Positions 1 to 13,200 of a stretch of 64,000 nt of DNA are shown one piece after another. The notes beneath the pieces are model-generated. The model saw nothing but the letters and a program-made list of their open reading frames with translations. It was not told the origin of the DNA and did not search any database. Location of the stretch: the NCBI GenBank assembly GCA_963970005.1, contig CAXAMN010013780.1:794735-858734 (forward strand), written 5' to 3'. Both the position numbers and the translations under genes were made by a program. Source of the stretch: Durusdinium trenchii. Its lineage: Eukaryota > Sar > Dinophyceae > Suessiales > Symbiodiniaceae. How positions within the stretch are numbered: the first letter of the stretch is position 1; each line of letters opens with the position of its first letter.

Positions 1-1051
1 CCGCTGACCATGGCCAACCCCATATCAAACCAAAATTCCGCAAGGAAACCAGTAGTCTGTCTGAAAATACATGAAAAAATACCAAAGGCTCTGAGTCCGA
101 GTCTGATATCTCTGCCTCGGCCATGACTCGCCGCACGCCCCGCATCGGTGCCCGTGGCACATCTCCAGAAACCTGCCAACCAGCGCCGGAGTGCTCGGCC
201 TCGCACGCTGGAACACGCCGTGGAGGCAAAGAAAACATGCAAAGTAGAACACACTCTGCCTGCTTGGCTCGCAAGGCCCCCATCCACCCAGGTTCCCAAC
301 TTCATTTGATGCACTTTAATGGCTTGCCCGCATCGCACCGTTTTTGCGCGAATCGCCAAGAGCGTTGCTGCAGCTGTCCTAGCAATTCTCAGGTTGGCCC
401 ACACCGCTGAATTACAAATTGTTATGACAAGGTGATGCCGTGATTCTGATGATTTGGAGTGTTGTGAGACAAAGCAATAGACTTGTATGCAAATGATGTG
501 AAACCAACAACATCTGTGCAATAATTACCTGCATTTCGTTCAATGAAGTGTCATATGATGGAGGTACAACCGAAGTTGTACCTGCGCTGAGGTTGTGTTC
601 TACAACATGAACGAAGTCGGCAAGAAAAACTGAACAAACATGTCTCAGATCCGTTCCAATATTTTGACAAGGGTACATTAAGACTCAAGGTATACACTCC
701 CTGAAACAATCATGGAAGTGGACAATGGCCCCTTGGATGACCAGTTCCCTCTACAAACAGGTGGTTTTCCACTTCCACGTTGGTGACTCGAAGTGCAGTA
801 TATAGTATAGATGTTTGTCCAAGGACCAGAGCAACAAGGTCCCTCTTGTAGACGAACATTGGGAAACCATTATATAACCATCTTTGGTGGTTCCTTGGGT
901 GGCTCTGGGTGGAGGACTTCTTGTGTCATGAATGCGTGTTTGTTTTTACATTATATATATATATACACACACACGCACACACAATTATATATACGTTACA
1001 TACATATTGTGATACATGTGTGTGTGATTGGGTGTGTGTGTGTTTGCTGGT
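1..1051. other. Non-coding stretch with a TA/CA/TG microsatellite
   Basis: I see no convincing gene here. A TA, CA and TG dinucleotide microsatellite runs from about 950 to 1043. On the minus strand a short open segment at about 531-584 is bounded by AG|G and CAG|GTAATT and could be a 54-nt exon, but nothing else supports it. Confidence 0.5.
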
Positions 1052-1423
1052 TCATGCGTGAAACTTGACAATCTCAGTGACATCTTTGATGACAAAGTCC
1101 TCTGGGTCATCAGGAATCACTGCAACTTCTCGGAAAGCTGCGGTAGGCGCCTGCGGAACTCTCTGACACAGACGCCAGCCGCTTTGCGGTTTGGAAACCC
1201 ATGCCTTCCGGTCCACGGGAGAAATGTCCACCACGTGAAACCTGGCAACTCGAAGAGCCCAAACATAATTAAAAGAAGTTGAAGTTGAATGGTGACCTAG
1301 AAAGGTTGAAAGGTTGAAGACATGGTGAGGAGAAAAGAAGTTTTTCAACACCTGCCAGCACCACGGAACCATGCGGAAATGGGAGGCCATTGCTGAGAAG
1401 GAGCTCTTGAAAGAACCGAGCAC
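1052..1423 (-). CDS. 3' part of an unrecognised gene: internal exon and terminal exon
   Basis: Two probable exons are read on the minus strand. The internal one (1423-1352) is bounded by a CAG|G acceptor and a CAG|GTGTTG donor. In one frame it reads ARFFQELLLSNG and on to VVLA. The terminal one (1241-1052) follows CCAG|G and encodes about 62 residues, ending EIVKFHA and TGA. Its tail is acidic (VIPDDPEDFVIKDVTEIV) and keeps one clean frame. The phases of the two exons do not join directly, so another exon may lie between them or one boundary is wrong. I do not recognise the family. The exon style matches the better-defined genes in this window. Confidence 0.45.
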   Translation of the reverse strand: MLGSFKSSFSAMASHFRMVPWCWQVLKNFFSPHHVFNLSTFLGHHSTSTSFNYVWALRVARFHVVDISPVDRKAWVSKPQSGWRLCQRVPQAPTAAFREVAVIPDDPEDFVIKDVTEIVKFHA

Positions 1424-2070
1424 CTGCACATGAATAGATGCCATCATTATTTGGAAGGTGCACACCAGTTGCAGTAGCTCCTGCTTGACAACTGAAATAG
1501 CTTTACAGGGGGAACATCAGGGAACTACCTCAAGCTTTGGATGGATGCAGCAAAACGACCAAGGTACATGAGCATCGTGTTTGAGCATCGTCCGCCTCAG
1601 CTCCCTGTGACAGGAGAAGCAGATCGATCAAAGCATCTTGAATTCCTGCGAAAAAGCCCGGAGGTGACAAGGCTTCCAAAGCGGGGAGGGGCACCGTCAG
1701 CTGAAGCATTTTTCAATGTTCTGCCTTTCAACACTTGCAGTTGCAACAGTCACCCACTGGCATCGTGTATCTGTATGCTGTATGAGCAAATCATTTGCTA
1801 GTTGGCTTCCTAGCAAGGGCAAGGAAATACTGGAATTCTGCAGGCTTGTTTTTGTCAGCACTGCGAGCGCGAGCACAATATCAACTGACGGAAGGTAGCA
1901 AATGCAAAAATACTCATTGCATCAATTCGTGTGGGGCTTAAGCATCTTTTTTCACCACCTTCCCCTTCAATTCGCTGCGGCTCCAGCGGCGCAGTTTCGG
2001 TTGAGAGTCCGTTTTGATGAAGTCAAAAGCCGAGGCCCAAAATCTCAGGTTTCGCAGCGATCGGTTTTCA

Positions 2071-2308
2071 TCAGGTTTGAAACAGCAACCATTGATTGAT
2101 TGGAACATCACCCTCGTCCGCCACATCAGGGCCCCCACAAGACTTCATCCGCTCTTCCACATTGGGATCATCCGTCGCCAAGAAGAACATCACATCCTGG
2201 TCTGCAGTGTTCATTCTGAAACAACACTCATTCAATGGATCTGTTTCTCTAGCTGCATTCACCGCCTCTCCATAGCTCTCCATTGTGCGCAGGAACAGCT
2301 CCTGTCCG
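2071..2308 (-). CDS. Probable terminal exon of an unrecognised gene
   Basis: A minus-strand open segment of 78 codons plus stop follows a pyrimidine-rich acceptor (TTTATTTTTGTCAG) and ends in TGA at 2073-2071. The residues look like folded protein: GQELFLRTMESYGEA, then QDVMFFLATDDPNVEERMK and GGPDVADEGD. The FFLATDDPNVEERMK segment recalls the strand-plus-aspartates motif of fucosyltransferase-like GT-B enzymes, but this is only a resemblance. No upstream exon could be assigned. Unlike most acceptors here, this AG is followed by C. Confidence 0.45.
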
Positions 2309-3544
2309 CTGACAAAAATAAACAAACAATGGACGGGTTTGGCTGCTGCAGCATGCTAGAGCAAGACCTGGATGCGACGTCACTGCGCTTCTGGCGCTTC
2401 ATATTGCTTCCCTGGTCAGAACGGGTTTGTACCCTAACCTTGTTGGGCGTACATGCCTGTAAAGTGGAAAGTTCATGGTGCGTAGGTTGTGAGAACTTAC
2501 ATCTACCCCCCACAGCTCAGTACAAGCACAGCATCACAGCATGCGTTTGTATTGCTTGCATGGCATATGGTGATGCCACGCAACTATCGCTGGTTGTCGC
2601 TCTTTTCTACCGCGAATGGTTTTTGCATGTTTTTGCCTTTCTACCTTAGATTCAATATGTCTGGATGCAAAATTCCGTCACAGTGAAGGTCCAAAAAGAG
2701 CTAGGTGATTCATCCAGCTGCGGTGTGAAAGCCTTGAGTGGTCATAGTGAATGCAACCACCTGCATCAAGATCAACTGAACTTGACAAAGTCCGTCTTTG
2801 CTGATGTCTGCAAAAGTGCGGTGTCTGGAGTTTGGTGTGCCTAAGAAGATTTTGCTTCGTGAAATTTACGAGGGGCGATCTCCTTTATTTTGGTACCTCA
2901 TGTTCTCATGTGGTGAACATGTTGATGCTCATTGGCTTACGCCTTACACTCCGCTTTCCAACTCGAGAGAACCATCTCGTGGCGCACTTTCCCCGTCCTC
3001 AGGGGATCGAGCAATCGCCTGTGTCTGGCCAGTCGGTGTCATGGAGCCGTGTTGGTGGAATTGATCACAAAGCCATCCTGTGACACCCTTGAGTCACCTC
3101 TTTTACTTATGAACATGTGGCTCTAAAGAAGTCCCCGACTGAGGGGTCTCACGTTGTCACGGGGACGTGACAAATGACTCTTACTCTCAAACTCAAAACC
3201 GACTGACCCTCTTGTCTTACTCTGGGGCCTTCTGATGGTCGCTGCGGCGAATGTGCACCGACACAACTCCTGTTCAACACTGCCGAAACGGCCGTCGCAC
3301 GTTAGACTTGTCGCGAACATGTGGATGTTTGAGACTTGTTCAAGGTCCGGCTGTCCTTCGGTCTTCGCTTTCTATGGCAGAATTATACAAGCATAGACCC
3401 CACATAGCTTCAAAACGATTCGCTTAGACCAATATCAGTCAAAAATCGATTTTTTGGTACGCCCTACTTTCACCCCAAGAGCAAACTGCTTCATCAATGA
3501 ATTTTTGTCGGCATTGACATCGCTAATTGTTCGGCCACACTCCT

Positions 3545-3893
3545 CTCCAGTAAGCCGGGCCACAGAGACCAGCCACAGAGCTCAGGGGCGCGGCCAAGAC
3601 AAGGACAAGAGGAGGACAAGGCCCAGCCACAGAGCCCAGCACAGAGCACAAGAGGAGGACAAGAGCCCAGTAAGCCGTCCATAGCACACGAGCACGCGTG
3701 CGCTCGCCCTGCTCTCTCTCTCTCTCTCTAAGTGTTTCTTTCTCTGTCTTTCTCTTTGCACAGCGCGCTCTGACCGCGCCTTTCTGGAGCGTGAGCGCGC
3801 CCGTCCATAGCACACAAGCGCGCGCGCGCTCGCCCTGCTGTCTTTCTTTCTTTATTTACTTCTTTCTTTCTTTCTTCCTTCCTTCCTTCCTTC

Positions 3894-3928
<35 letters not shown>

Positions 3929-3944
3929 TCTTTCTTTCTTTCTG

Positions 3945-3975
<31 letters not shown>

Positions 3976-4122
3976 GTGAGCGCGCCTTTCTGGAGCGTAT
4001 TTCAGAGCGCGCGCGCGCCATCCATAGCACACAAGCGAGCCACAGAGCAAAATTGTTTTGTTCTTCTCGGTCTTTTTTCGCTTCGGCCATATCCATCGTT
4101 GCGCGCGCAATCACCAGCTGAC
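3545..4122. repeat. Low-complexity block with diverged duplicated segments
   Basis: The phrase CCATAGCACACAAGCG, in variants, recurs near 3680, 3812 and 4021. GAGCGCGCCTTTCTGGAGCG recurs near 3771 and 3977. Between them are runs of TC, TTTC, TTCC, TTGC (about 3894-3928) and CG-rich alternations. Together these indicate an imperfect tandem duplication of a roughly 130-210-bp unit in which the microsatellites have drifted. The long minus-strand frames across it are low-complexity artefacts. Confidence 0.7.
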
Positions 4123-4479
4123 CAGCTGATCTCGGGGCGTCGTCCTTCAGGGAGCTGCCACAAGCGCGATTGCAGCTCCAGGATCGGCTGTAGCTGATCT
4201 CGGCGCATGGTTTTGGAGAGCGGTGAGTTTTTCTACAAAACTGCTGAGATTAAAAAGTTCTTGAGCTACAGTAGGCAACTACCGCTTATGTCATCTCAAT
4301 CAGGAAAACGGCCCGACTGCCCGACTTTTCAGATTTTGAAATATTTCCGGTGGATTTCTGTTGGGACCGAAAGTGAGGGCCGCCCCGACCATTTCTAGCG
4401 GTGATTTTGGTATTGAAATGTATACAAATATACGGCATCAGTGGGCGGGTATACAAGTCAATCTGATTAAACAAAAAAC

Positions 4480-4610
4480 AATATATATATATATATACGT
4501 GTATATAAGTTGTCTATAGTATACGTGTATATAAGTTGTCTATAGTATAGTGTGAATATAATATATATAATATATAATATATAATATATGTAATATATAA
4601 TATGACAAAT
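4480..4610. repeat. AT-rich microsatellite with a 26-bp tandem duplication
   Basis: A TA tract begins at about 4481. It is followed by two exact copies of a 26-bp unit starting ACGTGTATATAAGTTG at 4497 and 4523. AT-only sequence continues to about 4610. No coding signal is present. Confidence 0.85.
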
Positions 4611-7600
4611 TAATTGTATTAATTCATATCATATAATATGCGTACATAGAATCACCTGTTTAGTTGACACCCTTCATTTCAACACATTTGAGTCAAGGCA
4701 CTTAGGAGGTCAGCACGCTCTTCAGCTAGAGCGACGCGGTCCTCTTCCCTACATACAAAAGCGGATGGAACATGTTCTGCTGTGAGGCATTATATAGTTG
4801 GACTTGTCCAAGAAGATGGAATACCCAAAGCTCCAAAAACGGCGCGTCTAAAGGATGCTAAAGGACTGAACGTCTTTCATGCCTTCTGACTTCTGTAGTC
4901 AGCCTTTTTCACACACCAGGCCCCATCTTGCCAAGAAAAGCTACGTAGCTGCGTGTTGCACAGCCAAAGAGTGGACAGAAACCATGGCTGAAAGCTGGCA
5001 TTCACAGCTAAAATACTATGTTGTTTGCCAATACGACACATCACATGCACCTTGGAGGGTAGAATGGGTTGAAGGCCCTCACGCAAACGCAGTCCTTGGT
5101 GTCTTTGGTCCAAAGTGATGCTCACCAGTGGCCACCTCCCATCGCCTCCCAGCACTACCTACCCCCTTCACAAATGTAACAAGGCACCAAGAGTGTCCCA
5201 ATACGGCTTAGCTTAGTGGGGCTTAGTCTTGGACGGGGTTTGCAAGTGCTTTCAGGAAGCGTTTCCCACCTGCACGAATCGTCTTTCCATATCTGTCTTG
5301 CCTTTCGTGAATCTAAATAGGTGCCCTATTCAGGCATCTGGGAATACAGTTCTAAACTCCCCTTTTCTGAGGTTCAAAAGACATGACTCTTGCCTACATC
5401 CGCGCTGTATTCTTTCCAAGCAGCAACCTGCAAGAACTTTGGCCTGCGACATTCAAAGTTCATGTGGGAGAAATAAACCGAAGCTGAAGAAGCAGAATCT
5501 GGCTAAATACACATGGTTGAAGCTAAACAGGCAGATTCAAACGCTTGTCTAATTTCTAATGGTGTACCATAGCGGGCAAAGTTGGTGGAAAACCTTGGCC
5601 TGCTCTTACAACTGCTTCGACCTACTAGTACATGGTTGCAAACCCTCGTGAAAGAAGCATTCAGCCCAAACCACCAGGTGGGATTCATTACATTCATGAT
5701 TAATTACATGTCGGTTTGTATTTCAATAGGGAACCCCCCCCACACCAATATTCTTCGTCCAGGCGGTCCAGGGGTCTTTCGGGGATCTCCCTATTCCAAT
5801 AGACCATTTCATGACCCATGACCCCTACGCTGCATGTTCAAGCCAAGCAGCAGGTGTTGATTGTTGAAAGGCTTGCACCTCGGCTCAAAAGAATCTTGGC
5901 GCGGCCAGAGTGTTTATTTTATATTGCTATCCTTTCAGCCGACGAATCGTTCAGTCAACAAGAAAGGCTGCCTGTCGTCAACTATGTTTTCCAAACCAAA
6001 ACAGTCCTTCCTGTATACCTGAGGGCTTGACGCTCGCCATTTGTCGGAAGCAGGGTCAATGACATAGGCAAGACCTGCAAAGACAAAGCACACGTGATGG
6101 CGCCTTCCAAATCTCATCCCTACTATGCAAATGACACACATTTAGTGCAGAGCGCAGTTTGAGAGCCACTTGGCGACATGGCACCAGATCACCAGCGCCT
6201 GCTCGAAAACATTCCTTGTGGAAGGAGTTAAAGCTGCGCAAGGTTCTCCTGCCAAAGGGCTACCCAACAGTTGTGTTTGCTCAACTGTCATTTAAGAACC
6301 AAGTGAAATGAGTTGCAACATGTATAATAAGTACTTTTGATTCTACTTCAACAAGTCAGCAGAGCGAAATGTGATCAAAATCCCTTGGACGCAGTGAAAT
6401 CAGGTGTCAAAGCATCTACCCTCACGAGGTACGTTCCTGAGTTCTTCACTTTCAGGCCGTTGCTTGGCCTGGCCGTGCAAATCCGGTCGAAGTACAATTG
6501 ACAGGCTGTTGCCTTGCTGAGCAAAACAAAAGTACTAAGCGAGTCTCCAGATCAAGTGTAAAACAACTGAAGCTCCCATTAATTTGGACCTTCCTTGATG
6601 TAAGGGCCCCCTAGTGGACTGCACTCGCTACTTCCAAACGAAAAACATATGCCTTCAAACAAATGAATGCTGCTTGCAAACTCAACATGTGCTGCATGAG
6701 AAAATAGAAAACAACTATATATATATTATATATATAGCATTATTATATATATAACATGCTCATGCCATCCCATCCCTAGTTTGGCAAGCAGGCCGGGACT
6801 GCCAAAATTGTCACCTGCAGTTTTGGCCGTCCCGACGAATACAAATGACTGTCGCGCCTCTGAAGCAACAGGATCCAAAAGAAAATGCTTCAGTTTAACG
6901 TGCAAATCAAGGCTTAGCAACTGTTCCCAGATTATGCCCAATTGTGTTCATGTCTGACTTGATCTGTCGGCTGCCTGCTAAGAATTTACAGGATCTGTTT
7001 TGCGCCCTGGCAAGGTCCATGGCCAAAAGCATCCAAAAGCCGTTTGGTTTGTTGGACGCATGAATCGCGTGGACCTTCTTTGAAACACGTCGCGCATGCC
7101 CAAGGGCAGTAAAACTTGTAAGACCTTTGGAACCCCACTTGTGTGATTTCCTGTCGCATCCTGTCGCATGAGCTTGGTTACCGATTTGTTCAACACCGAA
7201 AAAATTGAGTGGGAACAGCCGTCGCCCCGAGATGCTGTGCAAAGCAGCAGAGAAGCAAAGAAACAAAAGTCGTGGATGACCTGAACAAGAAACAAAAGTT
7301 CACGTAAAAGCTCCCATCATCCCACCTCTAGTGCGTTCTGAGGCGTTGGCACTCACTCGGTGATGAGCGTAGTCATTCCATGGGCTACTAGACTCGACTG
7401 CTTCAATCTGTTGGATGTTTCGGAAAGGAAAAATTGTGTTGCACTGTAGTGCCTTGGATGTATGCTTTCGGGCGTTCTAGTTCCTTCAAACTCATTCCTT
7501 GCAGTCATCTTCTTGCGCCTGGTTGGATCTAGCGGACAAGCCTCTTCTGAAACCACGTCTCATCCCATAGCTTCCACCCAGCAAGACATCCAGGTTTTGC

Positions 7601-8467
7601 AAAAAGTCATCGAAGCCTTGGCCATGACCGACACCAACCCTCCGGGAGTTGGCGCCGGTAACCATTTCCCCAGAAGTGCGCCGGCGCTGGTGGCAAATGG
7701 TCGAACTCAACGCAAAACGGGGGGGCCGCTTGTCAAATTGTTTTGGCTGCAACTGGGGTTTCTGCTCCCATGGTGTTCTGTTTGTTGGAGAAACCGAGCA
7801 TGGAGGTTCTTCAGGCCATGGATGCCCTAACGCCACCCGAATGCATGATGCCTTTGTCACCTATGCTTCCCAAAGTGCTGTGACAGGAGGGAATTTTCCT
7901 TCAGGCTTGTAGCTTTTGCATCGCCACGTGCAAGTCTTTGCGTGGCAAGGCTCTCCGCACAATCAAACAGATGGGCCGTTGAAACGGATGCCCTCATCGA
8001 TCAACTTCTGGAGAAACCGATGTCAAAAAATACCAGGTGCGGAGTTCTGCTGTCTGTCTCAAAGAAACAGTCTTCACAAACAGTAGGAAGCTGTCACCCT
8101 TGTCTTCAACTTTCACCTTTTCACTCCGAAAGCAAACTCACTGCGACCTTAGCTGCGTGGACCCGGACTGGAGAGCTGCCTTAGAACCGCTACACCAAGT
8201 TAGCACCGAGTTTCTCAGTTGTGAGACACAGCGCCCTGCCGAGCAGTAAGCTCGCCAATGAGTCCTTCAAGTTGACTCTCGAGACCTGCCTGATGCGAGT
8301 GCGCTGTCTTGCCCCATCTTCTTTCTTCACGCAGGAGGCCTTGGCCCCTACCAGGAATGCAGTCGGATGCAAGCTGGCCTTGTGCCACCCACCAGCTTTT
8401 GGACATGGCCCGGCTCTACCTGAGCAACACGCCTGCGGGCACGTCGAAAGACCAAACGGGCGCAGTA

Positions 8468-8816
8468 GGTGGAGATCTTGGACAAACTAGGCACGCCTAT
8501 GCTCTTTGACAAGGAAGTTCCTCTGACAGACATGGCGGAGCTGGATGAGGCAAGCGCAGCGGATGGTGAAGACTTGCTGCAACAGTCTGCTCAAGCCCCC
8601 TCAAGAAGACAAGCCCACCAGTTTTGTGCGTACACCAGCAAGGCGGCCGAGAAGCCTCCTGTGTCACAGGAAAGCTCCCCGCCCCGCCAAGTAGCGGATG
8701 TCTGCACAAATATGTTTGCCAGGGCTGAGCCTCTTGGAGGATGTCTTCACCAAGTCCCGGCTCATTGGCGCCAGGTGCATGCGAGCCGCCGCCAGAGCGA
8801 ACGTGTTAAATGGTGA
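8468..8816 (+). CDS. Possible plus-strand exon, unrecognised
   Basis: After AG|GTGGAG at about 8468 a plus-strand frame of about 116 codons reads VEILDKLGTPMLFDKEVPL and then a acidic stretch, TDMAELDEASAADGEDLLQQ. It stays open to 8816. Just upstream, in another frame, HQLLDMARLYLSNTPAGTSK (8382-8441) also looks coding, so the two could be exons or a frame-broken gene. The minus strand also has open frames here, and no family is recognised. If real, this is the best plus-strand gene candidate among otherwise minus-strand genes. Confidence 0.3.
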
Positions 8817-9897
8817 GTAATAAGCAAGGCCCTTCTGTGGAATGAGATGCCTTTCATTATTGATCCATTCCAACTGTGAAGGATTACTGCCTGTGAGCAG
8901 AAGTCAAGTCACTGTACGACCCTGCCGACTTCAAACACGCAACTCTAAGATTCTTAGATCTCCGGCACGTGTTGCTAGCTTCCTCCATGCTTGAGAGATT
9001 GCAGGTATGCCACCGGTGGGACCCATAATACTGGATGCTTTCACCACTTCGCGCCTCATCCCACAGGCGAAGGAGCTCAATGCCAGCAACCAGGGATGGA
9101 TGGCTTGCCGCCTGACGATCGAATCGAAGCCACCATGCCAAACAAACCTCTGCATGCAGAAGGCTCAGGGCTTTTCGACCGCTGCTGCTCGTAACTCTGA
9201 CAGCCAGCAGCGCAGACGGCGGTAAGGTGCAAATTTGGAGAGGTCTTCTGCGTGGCTGCTCAGGTAGGTGGTCAATGGGCGTTTCTCGAGTCCATGCATG
9301 TCCACGAAGCATGCTTGGTGCAAATGAAAGTGGATACATTCACCGAAACTGGACGGACTCGATTTCGAAAAATGGCCCATGGCCGACGCCTCGGAACCGG
9401 AGCAAGGCGACGCCTGCTCCGCAGCGACGCGAACTCTTTGCTTTGCAGTGCAGAGACGGCCACTGTCTCTGAATTGCTTCGCTCGGAGTCTCCTTTCCAC
9501 ACTAGCAGCTAGCAAATGGACAAAGGTCTCATCCTGATCCGTAGAAAGCGCGACTCACAGTCATAGTCCAACTTTGTGAATAGGATGACTCGCTTTGCCA
9601 GCCCAGAACCAATCAAGACGCAAGTGCGTTTCCACAAGCTCTCCGGGCGATCAAACTGTTTCATTGGCTGTGCCACATGTATGAAGAGTCTGGGATCATG
9701 GCCAATACACTTCTAGTAGACGTTGCAAGGTGACAACATTAACTGTAGAGAATGACAAAATCGATTTGTGTCTATCCTTGATTCCTTGCTTCTGAATACT
9801 TGTACTCTGCGACCTGGCTCGAACATGTGAACCCGACGCCAGTGAACGCTGGGCAGAACATCCTCATAAAACATCCTCATGTTTTTTGGGGGCTAAG

Positions 9898-9980
9898 GAA
9901 GCTACTAGGAACAAGTGCCACGCTAGTAGTAACAGGTGCCTTACTAGTAGTAACAAGAAGCTACTAGGAACAAGTGACAC
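9898..9980. repeat. CTACTAG-family repeat cluster
   Basis: CTACTAG heptamers and their complement CTAGTAG recur with spacers such as GAACAAGAAG and GAACAAGTG. A shorter related cluster lies at about 10989-11030. This is one of about thirteen sites of the same dispersed family in the window. Confidence 0.75.
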
Positions 9981-10201
9981 ACTTTGCTTGCAATCCCGAT
10001 CTCGCCATCCGCCGACCGCAGCTTGGAGCTAGGCTCCACTGAAGCGTGGAGAGTTGCCTCTCCCAGCACTCGTAGAGAAAAACATGTTGAGCTTGTTCCC
10101 TGTGATATCCCCAAAATGAGCAATTTTATAAGTACATTGAAAAGAAACACTGGTGTGATCGGTCTTTTTAGTCTGAGCACTTTTCATGAAACAGCGAGAA
10201 G

Positions 10202-13200
10202 CTACATGTGCCATGCCAACTCAACCTGACTCAGCAGCCCGTAGTGGTCCGATAGTGGAGCAGTCAAAAACTTCTCTGGGTCCACAACGGCGGTGCTCAA
10301 AACTTTCATCTCCAGTGTTCTGGAGCAGTTGGCTTCGATATCCGAATCAATCTCATCCAAAAGCCTTGTGCTCAGGCCCTTGTCAGGCTCTGGAAAATCT
10401 CCATCTCTTTGGTTTTGGAGAAAAATGAAGTCTAGTTGCATGCTTCGAGGGGTGTTCGAATTTCTGCGCGTCAGGGACTGCTGCAGGTCCCAAGTGCAGT
10501 TTTGCCTCACCCGCCATTCCCCAGGGCCACTGGCACAGGTGAATCCAAAAGAGGGTGCAGCTTCCATGCCCTTCTGAGGGAAATTGGTGATCATATGTAT
10601 GTGATAATTGGTGGAAATTGGGAAATGGTGCCCTCCATGAATCATTGGACTTCCTCTCATGGAGACAAGTGAATCTACCAAAAGTTAAAATCCTTTCCAA
10701 GCCACTCAAGCAGGCCATCGGTGGCGACTAGGCCTGATTGGACCAAGGGCTCCAGTTGTCGCGAAAGGCCCAGGTCTGGCAAAGGGTTGAAGTCACCTGC
10801 CGGCGATGAACATTTACCTCACTCTTTGCCACCGGTCAGCATCTCTAGGACAGTGTACGGATGTGTACGGAGTTGCACCAACAGCCAACACCCACAGCCA
10901 CACAGCCGCACAGCGACCGAAGCGGTCAGCTCAGGCGACCCCTAAATGGCGACCCCTAGGAACAAGGACACGATTCGGTGGAGGCCATGGCTACTAGGAA
11001 CAAGAAGCTGCTAGGCTACTAGGAAGGAAACCTCAAAAAGGCTTCGCGAATGACCGCGAGCCGCCTGTCAAATCGAGAGGACCCCTCGTTCAAAAGAGGA
11101 ACAAAGGGAGGAACAAAGCCACGGATCGTCTCTTTACTTTGGAGTTTCTTCCATTTAGTGCGTTTGAGCCCACATAGGTCTGCTTGAAACTTGAAACCAA
11201 TGTACAACCGCAGCATCTATCCACGAGGGGAACACTAAAACCAATAAAGGCAGAGCATTCCTTACCATGTCTTGCCAAGATGCCCCTCAACATCTTCAAA
11301 AAAAATGATTGAATATGAAGATCTTCACCCGATCCATATCCCCAATATTCCCAACATCTGGCGAGCCTGCTAAAACCACAGCGCTTTTGGAGGTGAACTT
11401 GGCCGCATAAGACCCCAAGCTTTGCCTCAACGGTTTGCTGGGTCTTTGAGGGGATCAGCTGGGCATAAATTTCGCTCACAAGTCTGCCGCCAAGATGCAG
11501 CAGCTTGGCATTGTCGGTTTGGTGCGGCAAGTGCGTATTCAAAAGGGTGAGCTTGCCCCTGCACTTCGACAGGGTCAAGGGCACAGAGACACGAAGTACC
11601 CCACGAAGTCGAACATTGAAGAAGACGCTAAGCCAAGACCTCAGCCAAATGGCTTCACACCATCAACCCCTGTTCTCACACAGTGCATGCACCTGCATGA
11701 AGGTACGTGTGCGTGGGTAGCCACTGATTAATCTGACGCATCACTTCATCCATTCGAGTCCCATAGCGGGACTGGCTGCCACAGAACAGGTCACCGGATC
11801 ATCGTATGGTATGAAGTATTGGACATATATTATATAATTCGGGGATTGCTCTGGTGCGTCCAAGACAAGAAAAGAACTCACAAAAACTGCAACACACATC
11901 AATACACCAATATCCTGCAGTAAATTACCGCAATTGGTGACTTGCCTCTAAATCCCAATGTTGAATACCACGTCATCAGCAGTCTCATTCAGCCAGGATC
12001 CCTTACAATCAGCACATTTCCAAGCTGGAACAAAGTCCATGATCCTTTTCCAGATTGTGATTAGGATGGTTACTTGCCTCTTCCTACTTCCTTGGGATAC
12101 ACGTTGAGACTCATTCACGTGGGTTCATCCATATCACGTCTTGCCTTATATAATCCGTGTCACGAAGTGCGAGTGAGTGCATGATTTTAATACAAGCGTT
12201 TGTTGTTGAGTGCCTTTCCGTGATCCATCTGGCCTTTCCGTGTCCGCTGTGCCTGAGTTTGGTTGCGCTTGTCTGTTGTTGCCTGCTGTGATTTCTTGGA
12301 GTTTCTCACACCAACCACCATTGGGGGGGCCAGGGTCCTTGTTTTGTGCTTCGGTTGTGTTGAGTGAGACAACTCCAACTGCAGCAGTATTAAGTCATCT
12401 CCTGATTGCACCAAATGTTCACTTCGCTCAAGGAGCCTCTCACGTTTCTAGCCTTCCAAGGAACGGTGTTTCAATTGACGCGACATCACTTGTCGCCTCA
12501 AAGCTCCCAAAAGTCTCAAAGCTCTCTGCAAAGAAGCCGTCGCCCGTCAGTGCGAGGCAGCTCCTGAAACTCGCTGAGTCATGCGGTTCTCACTGCATGG
12601 ATCAAGAGGATCATGTGGCGTTGCACGCATTTCTTTTTGAGATGCATGTGTATATATATAATATATATTATTATATACAGTATGTTATATATATATACAT
12701 ATGTACAGATATGTATGTACAGTATACAAACATTCCAAAAAAAAAAACAGATGTCTGATGTAGGACTGTAGGTTACTTATGTGCTTCCTGTATTGTGACT
12801 GGTTTGGAAAACACGCGACAACTTTGAAGTCAAGGCTCTTTCGGCGTAAAACGACCAACTGTCCCGCCACGTCGCCAAAAAGGAAATGTGCAGGCACTGA
12901 GTGTCGCCACCGGAGCACAAGGCTTGTAAAGAGTGGACAAATCAGCAACCAACACCAGCTGGCGGGAAGGGAATGCGAGAATTGGCTGCACGGAAGCACA
13001 ATCAGGAGCTGAATGCAAAGGCACTGTCCAAAGGCTACCAACAGCAGAAAAAGAGTCCAAAGAATGAAAGCTCCAAATCTGGGACTACATCTCATATAGG
13101 CAAAATCAAATTCATCTGCTAAGTGGAGCATTAATGAGTCCAGCATGGATGTGCTAAGCATTTCCTGCAGTAAGATCAAATCAGCTCCAGAATGTCGAAT

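Larger units (their letters stand above)
2309..8467. other. Long stretch without a supported gene
   Basis: No exon here can be defended. The stretch holds the low-complexity block near 3.5-4.1 kb, the AT-rich block near 4.5-4.6 kb and a TA tract near 6.72-6.76 kb. Open frames at 4879-5118 (plus), 6907-7266 (minus) and 7462-7912 (plus) have protein-like passages. Their opposite-strand frames look equally plausible, so none is called. Confidence 0.5.

Noticed and set aside
12210-12758. 182-residue plus-strand open frame
   Set aside because: It lies opposite the EEP gene region and a possible EEP exon, and ends in a TA microsatellite. No motif is recognised.
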